Assembly: GCF_026130605.1 (NCBI RefSeq)
Contig: NZ_JANFAU010000002.1
Span: 434,001-498,000, forward strand
DNA from: Sphingomonas lycopersici
Lineage (GTDB): Bacteria; Pseudomonadota; Alphaproteobacteria; Sphingomonadales; Sphingomonadaceae
Direction of reading: 5' to 3'
DNA: 64,000 nucleotides
The notes below the pieces were generated by a model, which searched no databases, had not been told where the DNA came from, and worked only from the letters and a program-made list of their open reading frames with translations. Every line of letters starts with the position of its first letter. The stretch's first letter is position 1. Positions 18,498-27,674 of the stretch are shown piece by piece. The position numbers and the translations under genes were made by a program.

Positions 18498-18581
18498 CGT
18501 CATGCCGGCCTTGACCCGGCATCCAGAGTCGCACGCTATGCCGCCCGTGGCTCTGGATGCCGGATCAAGTCCGGCATGACG
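18498..18581. repeat. Palindromic intergenic repeat, family A copy 2
   Basis: CGTCATGCCGGCCTTGACCC and its inverted partner ATCAAGTCCGGCATGACG bracket CAGAG/CTCTG arms, as at 3083-3166 and 41843-41926. It lies just after the uvrD stop and can serve as its terminator. Confidence 0.87.
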
Positions 18582-18676
18582 GTCCAAGGGGCATTCGCGC
18601 CTCGTTCAGCAACGAGATTGTTACGCGTTCCTATACCTTGTGGCGCCCGATCAACGGGCAGAGAGGCAAGTGCAGA

Positions 18677-19219
18677 ATGTTTACCCGGATTATCAGCGTC
18701 GCGCTCGTCGCCGCCGGCCTGACCGGCGCGGTGCCGGCGCTCGCGCAAACCTCCGCCGACGAGGCACGCTTCCGCGCCGCGCAGGATCGCTTCAGCAACG
18801 AGCTCGAGGTCTTCCGCCAGGAATATGATCGCTACCTCAGCGTCTCGCGGCGCGGCAACGGCGGCTATCCGCCCCCGCCGCGCTATGACGACGATCGCGG
18901 TTACAACAACGATCCCAACAGCGGCTGGCGCGACGAGAACGGCTATGATCCGTCACGCTATTATCGCGGCGGCGCGCAATATCAGGAACGCCCGATGGCG
19001 CCCGACGAGCGCGTCTATAGCGGCAACGACGGCCGCTATTATTGCAAGCGCAGCGACGGTTCGACCGGGCTGGTCGTCGGCGGCGCGCTGGGCGGGTTGT
19101 TCGGCAATGTGATTACCGGCGGCCGCAGCCGCCTCGCCGGCACCCTGCTCGGCGGCGCGGCCGGGGCGCTGGCCGGCAAGTCGATCGACCAGAAGAATTC
19201 GTCGCTCAACTGCCGGTGA
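18677..19219 (+). CDS. Glycine-zipper 17-kDa surface-antigen-like protein
   Basis: The 180-residue product has a cleavable signal peptide (VALVAAGLTGAVPALAQ). The middle is rich in Tyr, Asp, Asn, Pro and Arg. The C-terminal glycine-zipper 2TM segment reads GLVVGGALGGLFGNVI and LAGTLLGGAAGALAGKSID. This is the Rickettsia 17-kDa antigen type of outer-envelope protein, here without a lipobox. Such proteins are usually envelope-associated and poorly characterised. A cysteine pair (CKRSD, LNCR) flanks the zipper and could form a disulfide. It stands alone between two repeats. Confidence 0.82.
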   Translation: MFTRIISVALVAAGLTGAVPALAQTSADEARFRAAQDRFSNELEVFRQEYDRYLSVSRRGNGGYPPPPRYDDDRGYNNDPNSGWRDENGYDPSRYYRGGAQYQERPMAPDERVYSGNDGRYYCKRSDGSTGLVVGGALGGLFGNVITGGRSRLAGTLLGGAAGALAGKSIDQKNSSLNCR

Positions 19220-19230
19220 AGCGCGCTCTC

Positions 19231-19335
19231 AAGCCCCTCCCCTTCAGGGGAGGGGTTGGGGTGGGGCAGTGCCGCAGGCGACCGTCTCGGTGAGACTTCC
19301 CCCACCCCCTACCCCTCCCCTGAAGGGGAGGGGCT
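19231..19335. repeat. C/T-rich inverted repeat, family E copy 1
   Basis: AAGCCCCTCCCCTTCAGGGG and the reverse complement CCCCTGAAGGGGAGGGGCTT flank a centre containing TTGGGGTGGGG and CCCCCACCCC. The whole is one long nested palindrome downstream of the surface-antigen gene. A related repeat lies at 46956-47066. Confidence 0.83.
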
Positions 19336-19362
19336 TTCAAAACTGCGGCCCGCGCCAGCATG

Positions 19363-19391
19363 TTGATACATTGTAGAAACGAGACCTATGC
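19363..19391 (+). promoter_or_regulatory. Candidate mazEF promoter
   Basis: TTGATA (19363-19368) and CTATGC (19386-19391) are separated by 17 bases, a reasonable sigma-70 arrangement. The spacer contains TACATTGTAGAAAC, an imperfect palindrome that could be bound by the antitoxin. Transcription would start about 30 bases before the mazE ATG. Confidence 0.4.
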
Positions 19392-19427
19392 CCTATGTGT
19401 CGTCAAGGTCGATATATGGAGGGCGTG

Positions 19428-19670
19428 ATGCGCGCGCAGGTCAAGAAATGGGGCAATAGCGCTTCGGTGCGAATCCCGGCATCGGTGATGGCCGCGGCGG
19501 CGTTGCGCATCGATCAGGCGGTCGACGTAAGGGAGGAGGACGGCCGGATCGTGATCGAGCCACTCCCCGAACAGGCCTATGACCTCGATGAATTGCTCGC
19601 AGACATGTCGGCGGATACTTTCCCCGACGATACCGACTTCGGCGAACCGGCCGGCAAGGAAATCTGGTAG
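19428..19670 (+). CDS. mazE: MazE-like antitoxin (AbrB/SpoVT fold)
   Basis: The 80-residue protein begins with the swapped-hairpin DNA-binding motif VKKWGNSASVRIPASVM, followed by DQAVDVREEDGRIVIEP. The acidic C-terminal half (DLDELLADMSADTFPDDTDFGEPAG) is expected to wrap around the toxin. The ATG at 19428 is preferred because GGAGG lies six bases upstream; two other in-frame ATGs occur at 19395 and 19416. The stop codon overlaps the toxin GTG (TAGTG), the usual coupling in type II modules. Such antitoxins repress their own promoter. Confidence 0.9.
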   Translation: MRAQVKKWGNSASVRIPASVMAAAALRIDQAVDVREEDGRIVIEPLPEQAYDLDELLADMSADTFPDDTDFGEPAGKEIW

Positions 19671-20002
19671 TGGCGGCGTGGGTGCCGGACAGCGGTGATA
19701 TCGTCTGGCTGCATTTCGATCCACGCGCCGGACATGAGCAAGCCGGCCATCGGCCCGCGCTGGTCCTGTCCCCCGCGCGTTACAACGGGCCGCGCGGCAT
19801 GATGCTGTGTTGCCCGATGACGACGCGGATCAAAGGCTATCCGTTCGAAATCGTCGTAAGCGACGATCCGCCCAGCGCGATTTTGGCCGACCAGATCAAG
19901 AGCCTCGACTGGCGCGCGCGTAAAGCGAAACTCAAGGGCAAAGTCTCGCCCGAGATACTGGCCGATACGCGCGCCAAGCTGAAGGCGCTGCTACAGATCT
20001 GA
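19670..20002 (+). CDS. mazF: MazF-like endoribonuclease toxin
   Basis: The 110-residue toxin shows the MazF/PemK pattern: VPDSGDIVWLHFDPRAGHEQAGHRPALVLSP, then LCCPMTTRIKGYPFE and a conserved DQIKSLDWRAR. Members cleave single-stranded mRNA or tRNA at short sequences; the target here cannot be read from the sequence. The start is the GTG overlapping the mazE stop. All core elements are intact, so the toxin is probably functional. Its stop lies five bases before the convergent hypothetical gene's stop. Confidence 0.93.
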   Translation: MAAWVPDSGDIVWLHFDPRAGHEQAGHRPALVLSPARYNGPRGMMLCCPMTTRIKGYPFEIVVSDDPPSAILADQIKSLDWRARKAKLKGKVSPEILADTRAKLKALLQI

Positions 20003-20007
20003 ACCGC

Positions 20008-20376
20008 TCAGCGATCGATCGCGAGCAACGTCACCCCGGCGTAGCGCGCCTCGGCGGGGTCGAACAGTTCCGACGGCTCGAAGCGGCGCGGGGTGATGCG
20101 CAGGCTGCCGAGCCCGGCGATCTTGAATGCCCCGATCTTCACCTCGCGCGGCGGCTTGCCGTCGCGGTCGAGCGTCGTCGCGTCGACATAGAGTTCGCCG
20201 TGCTTGGTGTAGACGATATGCGGCGCCAGCGTCACTTCGCCGCGATTGTAGGTCGCGGACAGCGCCTGGCGCTTGACGATCGCCTCGAACACGACCGGCA
20301 TGCCCGCCGGGGGAGCGGAGGGAGCGGGAGCAGAGGACACGCGATCCTCCTCACTATTGACCTTCATTCCATCCAT
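20008..20376 (-). CDS. Hypothetical protein with a small WYL-like barrel
   Basis: The 122-residue product is not clearly recognisable. After a polar Pro/Ala/Ser linker (residues 1-26) comes one all-beta domain: ALSATYNRGEVTLAPHIVYTKHGELYVDATTLD, then GAFKIAGLGSLRITPRRFEPSELFDP. The order (Y-rich strand, P.H.VY...G.LYV, F.....L..L) resembles the WYL sensor barrel of transcriptional regulators, but without an N-terminal helix-turn-helix. It converges on mazF and lies 44 bp upstream of the co-oriented S9 peptidase gene. An in-frame ATG at 20367 is an alternative start. Confidence 0.6.
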   Translation of the reverse strand: MDGMKVNSEEDRVSSAPAPSAPPAGMPVVFEAIVKRQALSATYNRGEVTLAPHIVYTKHGELYVDATTLDRDGKPPREVKIGAFKIAGLGSLRITPRRFEPSELFDPAEARYAGVTLLAIDR

Positions 20377-20420
20377 ATTAATCGCTCTGCTGCATCGCAG
20401 CAATAACCCTTGTTGTGACG

Positions 20421-22523
20421 TTATTCTGTAGCCGGGCCGACCAGCCGCTGCGTGAAATAGACCATCTGCAGCGCCTGTAAACGCGCGCCTTGCGCGATAT
20501 CCGCGTCGCCCGAATGCCCGCCGGCGGTGTCCTCGTAAAACAGATAGGGCAGGCCATATTCCTTCATCCGCGCGGCGAATTTGCGCGCATGCTGCGGCCC
20601 GACGCGATCGTCCTTGGTCGTCGTCCAGATATAGGGCTCGGGATAGGCCACCCCACGCTTGAGGTTGTGATAGGGCGAGGTCTTTTCGAGGAAAGCGCGC
20701 TCGGCCGGCACGCTTACCGAGCCATATTCGTCGACCCATGAGGCGCCCGCGGCGATCTTCTCATAGCGCAGCATGTCGAGCAGCGGCACCTGGATCGTCA
20801 CCGCCTGCCACAGCTCGGGATGCTGGGTGAGTTCCACCCCCATCAGCAATCCGCCGTTCGACCCGCCGTAGATACCGAGCTTCTTCGCGCTGGTGATCTT
20901 CCGCGCGAACAGATCGCGCGCCACCGCGGCGAAATCGTCGAAGATCAGCTGGCGCTTGGTCTTGCGCCCGGCGTCATGCCACTTCGGGCCGAACTCGCCC
21001 CCGCCGCGGATATTGGCGAGGACATAGGCCCCGCCCCGCTCGGTCCAGATCTTGCCCGTCGCGCCGAGATAGACCGGCAGCCGCGCGATCTCGAACCCGC
21101 CATAAGCCGTCATCAGCGTCGGCGTCGTCCCGTCAAGCCGCGCGCCCTTCGGCAGCACGACGAAATAGGGCACCTTGGTCCCGTCGCTCGACACCGCCTC
21201 GAACTGCTCGACCTTCACCCCGGCCACGTCGAATCGCGCGGGCAGCGTCTTGACCGTCACCGGCGCGGCGGCCTTGGCGGCATCGACCGCGGCGAGCGTG
21301 GTCGGCGTTGCGAAGCCGTTGATCGCGACGAAGGCGGTATCGCTGCGGTCGGTCGCGCTGGCGATGCCGACGCTCATATTCTCGGGCACCGGCAGCTCGG
21401 TCTGCCGCCAGCCGTCGCCGTCGGGCGCGAAGCTCGCCAGCCGCCCGCGGACATTGTCGATATAGGTGAGCAGCACGCGCGACCGCGTCGTCGTCACACC
21501 TTGCGCCGATTGACGCGCATTGGGCGCGAACAGCACGCGCGGGGTAAGCTTGCCGGCATTGACCTCGGCGAGCGGCGCCCAGGCGACCGCCCCGGCGGGC
21601 ACGTCGCCCCACGGATCGCTCGTCTCGAAGATCACCCGGCCGTCGACCATCCCGCTGAAGAAGGCGCGCGCCGGCATGTCGAGCTTGCGCGTCCCCGCCG
21701 CGGTCCAGACATATTTCTCACCGCCGAAGAAGGTGTTACGCCGCTCGATATAGACGAGGCGGTTGCCCGCGGCATCAGTCAGCGTGCCGGCATAGGTGCC
21801 GAGCTGGTCGTCCGCCGCGCCGCGATACACTTCGGTCGCGCGGTCGAGCGGCTCGCCGCGCTTCACCAGCTTGACGACGAAGGGATAAGAGGAAGCGGTC
21901 AGCGTCCCCTCCCCCCAGTCGCGCGAGACGAGCAAATTGTCCTTGTCGATCCAGGTCGCGCCCTGTTTCGAGGTCGACAGCCGGAAGCCGCCCTCGACGA
22001 ACTTGCCCGCGACGAGATCGAATTCGCGCAGCTCGACCGCGTCTTCGCCACCCTCGGAAAGCTGGACGAGGCACAAGCGCTCATCGGGCTGGAGGCAGGT
22101 CGCGCCCTTCCACACCCATTTCTTGCCCTCGGCCTTGGACAGCGCGTCGAGATCGAGCAATGTCGTCCAGGTCGGCGTGGCGGCGGCATAATCCGCCTCG
22201 CTCGTCGCGCGCCAGATGCCCTGCGGATGATCGGCGTCGCGCCAGAAATTGAGGATGCGCCCGTTGGTCTGCTCGGGCATCGCGATGCGATCCTTGGCCG
22301 AGGCGATCGCGAACGCCTCGTCATAATAGGTCTTGTAGCGCGCATCGCGCTCGAGCCGCGCGAGCGTGCGCGCATTCTCATTCTCGACCCAGGCGAGCGG
22401 CTTCGCGCCGTCCTTGTCCTCGAGCCAGATATAGGGGTCGTCGTCGGTCATCGGCTTCGTCTGCGCGACCACGGGGCTCGCGGCAAGCGCGGCGAGACAG
22501 AATGACAGGCTAATATAACGCAT
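20421..22523 (-). CDS. S9A prolyl oligopeptidase family serine peptidase
   Basis: The 700-residue exported peptidase has a signal peptide (SFCLAALAASPVVAQ), a seven-bladed propeller domain, and a C-terminal alpha/beta hydrolase domain. The catalytic serine is in GIYGGSNGGLLMG, the aspartate in TTKDDRVGPQHARKF, and the histidine in GGHSGDAD, completing the S9 triad. It would cleave proline-containing peptides in the periplasm. The start at 22523 is chosen for the signal peptide. It is divergent from the MFS exporter with 80 bp between starts. Confidence 0.92.
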   Translation of the reverse strand: MRYISLSFCLAALAASPVVAQTKPMTDDDPYIWLEDKDGAKPLAWVENENARTLARLERDARYKTYYDEAFAIASAKDRIAMPEQTNGRILNFWRDADHPQGIWRATSEADYAAATPTWTTLLDLDALSKAEGKKWVWKGATCLQPDERLCLVQLSEGGEDAVELREFDLVAGKFVEGGFRLSTSKQGATWIDKDNLLVSRDWGEGTLTASSYPFVVKLVKRGEPLDRATEVYRGAADDQLGTYAGTLTDAAGNRLVYIERRNTFFGGEKYVWTAAGTRKLDMPARAFFSGMVDGRVIFETSDPWGDVPAGAVAWAPLAEVNAGKLTPRVLFAPNARQSAQGVTTTRSRVLLTYIDNVRGRLASFAPDGDGWRQTELPVPENMSVGIASATDRSDTAFVAINGFATPTTLAAVDAAKAAAPVTVKTLPARFDVAGVKVEQFEAVSSDGTKVPYFVVLPKGARLDGTTPTLMTAYGGFEIARLPVYLGATGKIWTERGGAYVLANIRGGGEFGPKWHDAGRKTKRQLIFDDFAAVARDLFARKITSAKKLGIYGGSNGGLLMGVELTQHPELWQAVTIQVPLLDMLRYEKIAAGASWVDEYGSVSVPAERAFLEKTSPYHNLKRGVAYPEPYIWTTTKDDRVGPQHARKFAARMKEYGLPYLFYEDTAGGHSGDADIAQGARLQALQMVYFTQRLVGPATE

Positions 22524-22603
22524 CGCGGTGAACCACTCCCTGAAGCGACCAGTTTGGTGCCAAGCGATTGCGATCGTCGCAATCGGCGCTATCGAGGAAC
22601 GCG

Positions 22604-24001
22604 ATGCAGGATGGCCTTCCCCTTCCGCGGCGTTATGCCGCGATCGCTGCAATGTCCTTCGGCTCGGCTCTGGTGATCATCGACGGCGGCGTCGCCAATG
22701 TCGCCTTGCCGACGATCGCACACGATCTTCATGTCGCGCCGAGCTCGGTCGTGTCAATCGTCACTATTTACCAGGTGATGCTGGTGATGCTGATGCTGCC
22801 CTTTTCGGGGCTGGGCGAGCGGATCGGGCTCAAACGCACCTATCAGGGCGGGCAGCTTATCTTCACCGTCGCGACCTTATTGTGCTTCTTCGCCAAGAGC
22901 CTGCCGTTCCTTCTGATCGTCCGCGCGGTGCAGGCGATCGGCGCGGCGGCGGTGCTCAGCGTCGCCTCGGCGCTGATCCGCCAGATTTATCCCGCGAACC
23001 ATCTCGGGCGCGGGCTGGCGATCAATTCGGTGGTCGTCACCAGCTCAGCCGCCGCCGCGCCGACGATCGGCGGGCTGGTGCTGGCGGTCGCGCCGTGGCC
23101 GTGGGTGTTCGCCAGCGCGATCCCCTTCGCGCTCCTCAGCCTCGCCTTGGGCCGCTCGATCCCCGATCCCAAGCCGGGGCACGCGCATTTCGATCTCGCC
23201 GGGGCGGTGGCGTGCGCGGCGATGTTCGGGCTCGTCGTCGGCGGGCTGGAGAGCGCGGTCCACGGCGACAGCCCGGTGGTGTCCGCCGCGATCGTGCTGG
23301 TCGGGGTGGCGATCGGCTATTTCTTCGTGCGCAACCAGCTCGGCGAACCCAATCCGATCCTGCCGGTCGATCTGCTGACGCGACCGGTGATCGCGCTGAG
23401 CGCGGCGGGAAGCTTCATCGCCTTCACCGCCTCGATGACGCTGCTGATCTCAACCCCCTTCCGGCTGCAGGCGCTGGGCTTCTCCGCCGCGACGATCGGT
23501 GCGGTGATCGCGCCCTGGCCGATGACCAATATGATCGTCGCGCCGCTCGCCGGATACCTTTCGGATCGCATTCCCGCCGGGCTGCTCGGCGGCGTGGGCA
23601 TGGCGGTGTCGGTGACGGCCTTGTCGCTGATCGCCTTCATCCCCGCGCACCCGACCTATTTCGACATGGCGTGGCGGATGGCGCTGTGCGGCGCGGGGTT
23701 CGGGCTGTACCTGCCCCCCAATGCGCGGCTGATCATCGGCTCCGCCCCGCAGGAGCGCGCCGCGGTCGCGGGCGGGCTGGTCTCGACCGTGCGACTGTGC
23801 GGGCAGACCACCGGCGCGACCTTGGTGGCGGCGCTGCTGGCGTTCGGCATCGGATCGGGGCAGGTCCCGCCGCTGATCTCGGCCACGCTCGCGGTGATTG
23901 CGGGCGTGTGCAGCGTCGCCCGCCTCCGCCCGTCGATCCGCAACCCTTCGCTCACCGAGACCCGCAACGAAATCCCGACGCTGCGGCAGACGCGTTATTG
24001 A
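22604..24001 (+). CDS. MFS multidrug exporter (DHA2-like)
   Basis: This 465-residue transporter begins AMSFGSALVIIDGGVANVALPTIAHDLHV, the first helix and motif D1 of DHA2 (14-TM) drug:H+ antiporters. GLGERIGLKRTYQGG is motif A, and an even series of hydrophobic segments follows. The charged C-terminal tail is cytoplasmic. The substrate is unknown; family members export dyes, biocides or antibiotics. The ATG at 22604 is preceded by GAGGAAC. An in-frame TTG at 22568 is less likely. Confidence 0.9.
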   Translation: MQDGLPLPRRYAAIAAMSFGSALVIIDGGVANVALPTIAHDLHVAPSSVVSIVTIYQVMLVMLMLPFSGLGERIGLKRTYQGGQLIFTVATLLCFFAKSLPFLLIVRAVQAIGAAAVLSVASALIRQIYPANHLGRGLAINSVVVTSSAAAAPTIGGLVLAVAPWPWVFASAIPFALLSLALGRSIPDPKPGHAHFDLAGAVACAAMFGLVVGGLESAVHGDSPVVSAAIVLVGVAIGYFFVRNQLGEPNPILPVDLLTRPVIALSAAGSFIAFTASMTLLISTPFRLQALGFSAATIGAVIAPWPMTNMIVAPLAGYLSDRIPAGLLGGVGMAVSVTALSLIAFIPAHPTYFDMAWRMALCGAGFGLYLPPNARLIIGSAPQERAAVAGGLVSTVRLCGQTTGATLVAALLAFGIGSGQVPPLISATLAVIAGVCSVARLRPSIRNPSLTETRNEIPTLRQTRY

Positions 24002-24012
24002 CGCCGAAGGCT

Positions 24013-24091
24013 TCATCCCAGCGCAAGCTGGGATCTCAGGCCGCGAGCGATACCCCTCCGGCACACGACCCTAGCTTTCGCTGGGGTGACG
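24013..24091. repeat. Palindromic intergenic repeat, family C copy 2
   Basis: CATCCCAGCGCAAGCTGGGATCTCAGGCC opens the block and CTTTCGCTGGGGTGACG closes it. It matches the block beginning at 14990 and sits between the convergent MFS and ftsB genes. Confidence 0.7.
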
Positions 24092-24095
24092 TATT

Positions 24096-24413
24096 TTAGC
24101 GCTGGAGCGGGACGATCACTTCGTCGGGGTGCGCGACATTGAGCTCCTTGCGCACCAGCTCATCGACCATATCGGGGTTGGCGTGGCGCGGATCGAGCAA
24201 GGCGACGCGGTTGCGCAGCATCGTGCGGCGCTGATCGAGCGCGGCATAATCCTGTTCGCGCTTGACCAGCTGGCGCTTGTAATCGCCGAGCGCGAGCACG
24301 CCGTTCGGCCCAAGCACCGCATAAATCCCGAAAAACGCCATCACGGTCAGCGCCGCAGCCGGCAAGGCGGCGCGCTTCAGCATGACGGTTAAGGTTGACG
24401 GGCGACGCGACAT
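24096..24413 (-). CDS. ftsB: Cell-division protein FtsB (DivIC family)
   Basis: The 105-residue protein has a short basic cytoplasmic end, one membrane helix (about residues 16-36) and a periplasmic coiled coil (YKRQLVKREQDYAALDQRRTMLRNRVALL) ending in DMVDELVRKELNVAHPDEVIV, the FtsB/DivIC signature. With FtsL and FtsQ it assembles the septal peptidoglycan machinery. It follows eno on the same strand, the usual arrangement in proteobacteria, with 145 bp and a small palindrome between them. The ATG at 24413 gives a standard cytoplasmic tail. Confidence 0.87.
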   Translation of the reverse strand: MSRRPSTLTVMLKRAALPAAALTVMAFFGIYAVLGPNGVLALGDYKRQLVKREQDYAALDQRRTMLRNRVALLDPRHANPDMVDELVRKELNVAHPDEVIVPLQR

Positions 24414-24517
24414 ATCGCGCTTTCTCGCGCGAAGCCCGCCGTCAATCAAGCGGTTTTCCACGATTCCAACGATTTCCATGTCGACGAATTGTCAGGAATC
24501 GCGGCGAGTCGCATTAA

Positions 24518-24548
24518 CCGTCATGCCGGGCTCATCCCGGCATGACGG
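24518..24548. repeat. Short palindrome, family A-like copy 4
   Basis: CCGTCATGCCGGG and CCCGGCATGACGG flank CTCAT. This minimal hairpin between eno and ftsB carries the outer arms of the family A repeats and may reduce eno-ftsB read-through. Confidence 0.8.
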
Positions 24549-24558
24549 CAGTGGCGGA

Positions 24559-25848
<1,290 letters not shown>

Positions 25849-25887
25849 CTACGATGGGGAAAGTGGCGGTTCGCGCCGCCTCTAACC

Positions 25888-25907
25888 TTGCAGCCGCCGG
25901 GCTGCAA
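25888..25907. promoter_or_regulatory. Palindrome in the eno divergent region
   Basis: TTGCAGCC-GCCG-GGCTGCAA is a perfect 8-bp inverted repeat in the 135-bp space between the eno GTG and the next gene's ATG. It could be an operator for either direction or a small hairpin. Nothing identifies a binding protein. Confidence 0.35.
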
Positions 25908-25971
25908 ATCGCGATGGAACCCCGGCGCGGCGCGCGGGGTTATCATCACGGCCAGATGTAAGGATTTCACG

Positions 25972-26433
25972 ATGTCAGACACCCCGCTCCAGCCGATCAA
26001 CGAAGGCGCCGCCGAGGTCACTGATGCGGCGAAGGATGCCGCCGGGGATCGCTTCGCAGCCACCAAACAATCGCTGGCGGACAATACCGCCAAGTTCCGC
26101 GAGCAAGCCGGCGACAAGGCGCGCGGGCTGGCGGAGGAAGGCAAGACCCGCGCGACCGACGCGCTCGGCCAGCTTTCGCAGCTGCTCCACGATGCCGCGG
26201 GGCAGGTCGATGAGCGGCTTGGCGAGCAATATGGCCAATATGCCCGCACCGCGGCGGGCAAGGTGCAGGATTTCTCCACGTCGCTCGATTCGAAGAGCGT
26301 CGACGAACTGCTCGACAGCGCGCGCGAACTGGTGCGCAAAAGCCCCGGGGTCGCGATCGGCGCGGCGGCGGCGGTCGGCTTCGTCGTCGCCCGGCTGCTC
26401 ACCGCCGGTCTGGACCAGCGCGATCGGGACTGA
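25972..26433 (+). CDS. YqjD/ElaB-like (DUF883-type) membrane-anchored protein
   Basis: The 153-residue protein is mostly long amphipathic helices rich in Ala, Lys, Asp and Glu (residues 10-125), followed by LLDSARELVRKSPGVAIGAAAAVGFVVARLL, a C-terminal membrane anchor of the ElaB/YqjD type. E. coli YqjD ties ribosomes to the membrane in stationary phase; whether that holds here is unknown. It leads a four-gene run of small membrane proteins. The ATG at 25972 has AAGGA upstream. Confidence 0.8.
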   Translation: MSDTPLQPINEGAAEVTDAAKDAAGDRFAATKQSLADNTAKFREQAGDKARGLAEEGKTRATDALGQLSQLLHDAAGQVDERLGEQYGQYARTAAGKVQDFSTSLDSKSVDELLDSARELVRKSPGVAIGAAAAVGFVVARLLTAGLDQRDRD

Positions 26434-26436
26434 CGC

Positions 26437-26781
26437 ATGACGGAGGGGGAGCGTCCGACGGTCGACGCCAAGCTGGCCGAACTCGTCGGCCAATTGGCCG
26501 ACGACGCACGAGAAGTGGCGAGCGCCGAGATCGGGCTGATCAAGGCGCGCGTCACGACCGGCGTCACCCGCGTGCGCGACGCCGCGATCCTGTTCGCGAT
26601 CGCCGGGGTGCTCGCGCTGGCGGCGCTGATCGCCTTGCTCGTCGGGCTGATCGCGACGCTCTCGGTCTATGTCGGCCCGGCGCTGGCGACGGCGATCGTG
26701 TGCGGCACGGTGCTGGTGATCGCCGCGATCCTCGGCTTTCTCGGCAAGGGCAAGCTCGCCTCGCGGACGCCCAAGCCGTGA
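26437..26781 (+). CDS. YqjE-like phage-holin-superfamily membrane protein
   Basis: The 114-residue protein has an N-terminal amphipathic helix (LAELVGQLADDAREVASAEIGLIKARV) and two membrane helices (about 50-73 and 78-101). This is the layout of the Actinobacteriophage holin III superfamily (YqjE). The name does not imply a prophage: chromosomal copies accompany YqjD-like genes. It follows the first cassette gene by three bases, and its stop overlaps the next start (GTGA). Confidence 0.82.
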   Translation: MTEGERPTVDAKLAELVGQLADDAREVASAEIGLIKARVTTGVTRVRDAAILFAIAGVLALAALIALLVGLIATLSVYVGPALATAIVCGTVLVIAAILGFLGKGKLASRTPKP

Positions 26782-27104
26782 CCGATATGACCGAGCTCGA
26801 TCGCGCCGAGGCGCGCGCCGCGCTGGCGCGGCTCCACATGGCCAAGACGCTGACCGCGCTGCAGACGCGGCTCGATCCGCGCAATGTCGCGCGCGAGGCG
26901 GTGGACGGGCTGGCCGATACCGGCACCCGCGTGCTCGACGCGGGGATCGGCGCGGCGAAACGCCATCCGGGAAAGATCGCTGGCGGCGTCGCGCTGCTTG
27001 CCGCCTTCCTCGGGCGTCACCACATCGCCAAGCTGATCGGCAAGGCGCGATCAGCGAAATCATCCGGCAAGAACCCGCTGAAGGCGGAAAGGAAGAAGTT
27101 ATGA
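26778..27104 (+). CDS. DUF3618-like membrane protein
   Basis: The 108-residue product opens with a helix LARLHMAKTLTALQTRLDP, which matches the R..L..TL.ALE.RLDP pattern of DUF3618. A hydrophobic segment (IAGGVALLAAFLG) and a strongly basic C-terminus follow. A GTG at 26778 overlapping the previous stop is preferred; an in-frame ATG lies at 26787. It resembles E. coli YqjK in position. The function is unknown. Confidence 0.7.
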   Translation: MTDMTELDRAEARAALARLHMAKTLTALQTRLDPRNVAREAVDGLADTGTRVLDAGIGAAKRHPGKIAGGVALLAAFLGRHHIAKLIGKARSAKSSGKNPLKAERKKL

Positions 27105-27514
27105 CCGACGCTCCCTCCGACACGCATCACGGCAAGCTGCGCGACGGCATCGACAATGCCCGCGACACCGCGCGCAGCGCGGCGCGGCGCACCGCGGAGA
27201 CGATCGAGACCAACCCCGTCGGGGTGATCGTCGGCGGGCTGGCGCTGGGCGCGCTGGCGGCGGCCTGCCTGCCGCGCAGCAAGCGCGAGAAGGATCTGCT
27301 CGCCCCGGTCGGCAAGCGCGTCAGCGCCGCGGCGGCGGCGGCGTTCGCGGCGGCCAAGGAAGCGGGCAAGAGCGAGCTGGATTCGCTCGGGATCAACCGC
27401 GACGCGGCGAAGGACCAGGCCAAGTCGCTGTTCGACGGGCTGGTGAAGGCGGCCGGTTCGGCCAGCAATGCCGCGGTCAAGGCCGGCAAGGAGGAAGCCG
27501 GGTCGCAACGTTGA
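27101..27514 (+). CDS. Small membrane protein of the YqjD-like cassette
   Basis: The 137-residue protein has a basic amphipathic helix (ARDTARSAARRTAETIETNPVG), one hydrophobic segment (VIVGGLALGALAAACL) and a long Ala/Lys helix after it. It looks like a second ElaB/YqjD-type protein with the anchor in the middle. It starts in the preceding stop codon (ATGA) and ends the operon before a family D palindrome. Confidence 0.72.
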   Translation: MTDAPSDTHHGKLRDGIDNARDTARSAARRTAETIETNPVGVIVGGLALGALAAACLPRSKREKDLLAPVGKRVSAAAAAAFAAAKEAGKSELDSLGINRDAAKDQAKSLFDGLVKAAGSASNAAVKAGKEEAGSQR

Positions 27515-27532
27515 GCGCCAGTCACAAATGAT

Positions 27533-27612
27533 CCGTTCGCCCTGAGCCTGTCGAAGGGCCGTCCTGTCGCCCGAGAGGTGGGACCGCCCTTCGACAGGCT
27601 CAGGGCGAACGG
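27533..27612. repeat. Palindromic repeat, family D copy 1
   Basis: CCGTTCGCCCTGAGCCTGTC and its inverted partner GACAGGCTCAGGGCGAACGG form long arms with GAAGGGCC/GGACCGCCCTTC inside. The same repeat occurs at 28061-28141. It follows the cassette and may end its transcript. Confidence 0.88.
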
Positions 27613-27674
27613 TGGTGGATGGAGAGGTTGAAACCCCTTCCCTTCACTGCCCGCCCGGCAGTAAAGGGCGTCGC

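Noticed and set aside
26437..26781. Prophage holin as a sign of a phage remnant
   Set aside because: The family name is historical. No integrase, capsid, tail or lysis genes are near, and the gene sits in a YqjDE-like chromosomal cassette.
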